From assembly GCA_003542935.1 (NCBI GenBank), contig DPJQ01000192.1, positions 1-24,604 on the forward strand: a DNA stretch of 24,604 nt. The letters run 5' to 3'. Source of the DNA: Lachnospiraceae bacterium. Lineage in GTDB: Bacteria > Bacillota > Clostridia > Lachnospirales > Lachnospiraceae. The translations under genes were made by a program, and so were the position numbers. Shown piece after piece: positions 22,934 to 24,604 of the stretch. Within the stretch, counting starts at the first letter, position 1, and each line of letters opens with the position of its first letter. Under the pieces are notes generated by a model. The model worked only from the letters and a program-made list of their open reading frames with translations, was not told the origin of the DNA and did not search any database.

Positions 22934-23491
22934 CTACTCCCCCAGATGCTCCAGCAATATTTTCAATCCGATCAGTATCAGGATTATGCCCCCGGCATAT
23001 TCCGCCCTGGTCCGAAACCTGCTGCCGAATACATTGCCGACCCTGACGCCCGCCACAGACAATAGAAAAGTCGTCACGCCAATGATCAGCGCCGCCGTCA
23101 GAATCTGTACCCGCAAAAACGCAAAAGTAATACCCACTGCCAGAGCGTCAATGCTGGTAGCCACCGCCAGCATCAGCATTGTCTTCACATCAAAATTGTC
23201 GTTCAGACAGTCCGCATCACTATGCCCCGCTTCACGGATCATATTAAAACCGATCAGGCCCAGCAGCCCAAACGCAATCCAGTGATCTATACTGACAATC
23301 AGATCCGCCATGGTCGTCCCCAGCAGATAACCGATCAGGGGCATAAGAAACTGGAAGCCGCCAAAATACACACCGACAAGAACTGCCTGCCGCCAGTTCA
23401 TCCGTTTCATAGAAAGCCCTTTACAAATGGATACGGCAAACGCATCCATCGAAAGGCCAAGGCCGATGACAAATATCTCCCATAATCCCAT
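22934..23491 (-). CDS. mntP: Manganese efflux pump MntP
   Basis: 185 residues from ATG 23491, with AAGGGAG eight bases upstream; a TTG six codons upstream would place the site inside the coding region and was rejected. It has six membrane segments in two inverted halves. Each half has the conserved Asp motif: MDAFAVSICKG near the start and TSIDALAVGITFAFL near residue 100. It exports Mn2+ and protects against manganese excess. mntP is often preceded by a yybP-ykoY riboswitch. The 70-base gap to the DUF4250 gene is too short for one and no such fold is seen, so control probably acts at the promoter at 23778-23806. Confidence 0.94.
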   Translation of the reverse strand: MGLWEIFVIGLGLSMDAFAVSICKGLSMKRMNWRQAVLVGVYFGGFQFLMPLIGYLLGTTMADLIVSIDHWIAFGLLGLIGFNMIREAGHSDADCLNDNFDVKTMLMLAVATSIDALAVGITFAFLRVQILTAALIIGVTTFLLSVAGVRVGNVFGSRFRTRAEYAGGIILILIGLKILLEHLGE

Positions 23492-23561
23492 AGAAACTAC
23501 TCCCTTCAAATATTCTATGGTATCACATCAAAGATATACCGTCCATACTTGTATCCTCTTT

Positions 23562-23735
23562 TCACACAAATTTATTCAGTTCCGGGTCATACATATAGTC
23601 GATGGACGCAAGTATCCGGCAAAGGGCCAGTTCATCCACATCCAGATTGTTGCATAATTCCGTCAGATCCGCGTAATTATCACGGAGCTGGGTATTGATA
23701 TAGCTCAAAAGCATCATGGGATCTCCGGGCAGCAT
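23562..23735 (-). CDS. DUF4250 domain-containing protein (57 residues)
   Basis: A small gene with a very strong ribosome binding site (AAGGAGG, five bases before ATG 23735). The protein begins MLPGDPMMLLSYINTQLRDN and ends LASIDYMYDPELNKFV. The PxDPMMLLS...N start and the ASIDY.Y ending are the marks of the DUF4250 family, common in Clostridia. It is soluble, mostly helical and acidic, with no membrane segment. Function is unknown. It is the first gene of the operon with mntP, the YgjP-like gene and the YbaK-like gene. Confidence 0.88.
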   Translation of the reverse strand: MLPGDPMMLLSYINTQLRDNYADLTELCNNLDVDELALCRILASIDYMYDPELNKFV

Positions 23736-23777
23736 GGGCTCCTCCTTTCAAAAAACAGCGTAAGTTCCTTCCCCGAA

Positions 23778-23806
23778 AATATACACCAGATGCCGCAAAA
23801 TGTCCA
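23778..23806 (-). promoter_or_regulatory. Promoter of the DUF4250-mntP-YgjP-YbaK operon
   Basis: Minus-strand TGGACA (23801-23806) and TATATT (23778-23783) are separated by 17 bases. The predicted transcript start is near 23771, about 36 bases before the DUF4250 ATG. It uses the same -35 hexamer as the pilus operon promoter. Confidence 0.7.
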
Positions 23807-23808
23807 CC

Positions 23809-23925
23809 TCAACCCCTCTCCCTCCGCCGCAGTATGGCGCAGACCTTCCGGGCCATCTCTTCCGGTGAAAACGAAAAATCATGGAGGCGCCAGTATTCAA
23901 TATGCTCAAAACTGTCGCACATCAT
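23809..23925 (-). CDS. Possible small protein downstream of clpB (weak)
   Basis: A 38-codon frame starting MMCDSFEHIEYWRLHDFSF and ending in a basic helix (RKVCAILRRRERG). It lies 26 bases after the clpB stop. The peptide is protein-like, but GGAG is about 20 bases from the ATG, too far, and I know no family. It may be a true small gene, the tail of a decayed one, or chance. Confidence 0.3.
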   Translation of the reverse strand: MMCDSFEHIEYWRLHDFSFSPEEMARKVCAILRRRERG

Positions 23926-23951
23926 GTGCTGAACAGTTACAAATTTCTCTC

Positions 23952-24604
23952 CTATTCCACGACCACATTCTGCACGTCCGCCGCAAGCTTCCCGTCCCGC
24001 AGATCGATCACGATCCGGTCGCCCTGGTTCACCGTCCCCGACAGGATCAGCCGGGCCGCCAGAGTCTCCACGTTTTTCTGCAGATATCTCTTCAAGGGCC
24101 GCGCGCCGTAGACCGGATCATAGCCGCCCTCAATGATGAAAGCCCGGGCCGCGTCGGTGAGGGCCACTTCCAGTTCCTGGTCTCCCAGAAGGGTATTCAG
24201 GTTCTGTACCATCAGACCTACGATATGGCCGATATCCTCCTTCGTCAGCGGCTTGAACAGGATGCACTCGTCCAACCGGTTCAGAAACTCGGGGCGGAAA
24301 TGGGCCCTGAGGTCCTGGTTGACCATCTCCTCCGCCTCCGGAAGGATGTCCCCCTCCTCGGAGATCCCCTCTAAAAGATGGGCGGAACCGATATTGGAGG
24401 TCATGATCAGGATCGTATTTTTAAAGTCCACGGTGCGCCCCTGGGAGTCGGTGATCCGCCCGTCGTCCAGCACCTGCAAAAGCACGTTGAACACGTCGGG
24501 ATGGGCTTTTTCGATCTCGTCAAAGAGCACCACGGAGTAGGGTTTGCGGCGCACCGCCTCGGTGAGCTGGCCGCCCTCCTCGTAGCCCACGTAGCCCGGA
24601 GGGG
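23952..24604 (-). CDS. clpB: ATP-dependent chaperone ClpB, C-terminal part (5' end outside window)
   Basis: The frame runs off the window end, so only the last ~217 residues are seen; the GTG at 24590 is internal. This is the second AAA+ module: the pore loop GYVGYEEGGQL, Walker B VVLFDEIEKAH, sensor 1 TSNIGS, the Arg finger region FRPEFLNRLDE, and sensor 2 GARPLKR. The C-terminal sequence (LKRYLQKNVETLAARLILSG) is of ClpB rather than ClpC type. The hexamer works with DnaK to dissolve aggregates after heat stress. Promoter elements such as CIRCE or CtsR sites would lie outside the window. Confidence 0.93.
   Translation of the reverse strand, partial: PPGYVGYEEGGQLTEAVRRKPYSVVLFDEIEKAHPDVFNVLLQVLDDGRITDSQGRTVDFKNTILIMTSNIGSAHLLEGISEEGDILPEAEEMVNQDLRAHFRPEFLNRLDECILFKPLTKEDIGHIVGLMVQNLNTLLGDQELEVALTDAARAFIIEGGYDPVYGARPLKRYLQKNVETLAARLILSGTVNQGDRIVIDLRDGKLAADVQNVVVE

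Noticed and set aside
23790..24374. 194-codon plus-strand frame opposite clpB
   Set aside because: Antisense to a clear ClpB sequence, no start signal, no family.
1..24604. CRISPR arrays, tRNA, rRNA, phage or defence genes
   Set aside because: No regularly spaced repeats, cloverleaf tRNA sequences, integrases or nuclease/toxin families were found on reading either strand.

Overview
The window looks like a chromosomal segment of a Clostridia bacterium, most likely a Lachnospiraceae member. The evidence is the family set (DUF4250, DUF5702, TSCPD-domain protein, Flp1-type pilin, aconitase-like hydratase, CdaR-type regulator), strong AGGAGG-type ribosome binding sites, and TTGACA/TATAAT-type promoters with 17-base spacers. 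Genus was not determined. No rRNA, tRNA, CRISPR array or intact insertion sequence was seen.

Layout. 1-1560 (+) holds the end of an FtsX-like ABC permease and its ATPase, visibly AT-richer than the rest. 1655-4219 (-) is a two-gene unit: a small unknown protein, then an aconitase-like hydratase. It is divergent from a CdaR/PucR-type regulator (4493-5581, +). 5960-7437 (-) carries an unknown membrane protein and MTA/SAH nucleosidase. A TSCPD protein (7639-7884, +) and murG (8314-9375, +) follow. A HIT protein and an ECF sigma factor (9372-10315, -) converge on murG. An orphan soluble histidine kinase (10434-11168, +) converges on a rhomboid protease (11159-11794, -).

The centrepiece is a tightly packed, all-minus-strand Tad/Flp-type pilus locus from 21544 down to 11892. 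In transcription order it encodes prepilin peptidase 1, TadZ-like, TadA ATPase, TadB-like, a TadC-like protein with an added extracytoplasmic domain, a 56-residue Flp pilin, a DUF5702 protein, a TadE-like pseudopilin with two Cys/His modules at its C-terminus, prepilin peptidase 2, a second TadE-like pseudopilin, and an FHA-domain membrane protein. Many genes overlap by 4 to 40 bases, so they are probably translationally coupled. A good promoter sits at 21650-21678. The expected roles are pilin and pseudopilin maturation by the peptidases, TadA-powered assembly on TadB/TadC, positioning by TadZ, and a phosphopeptide-reading step by the FHA protein.

21713-21850 is a nested, highly palindromic 138-base element without a gene. 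It starts one base after the stop codon of a YbaK-type deacylase. It is followed by a minus-strand operon (DUF4250 protein, mntP, YgjP-like metalloprotein, YbaK-like deacylase) with its own promoter at 23778-23806. The window ends in the C-terminal part of clpB (-).
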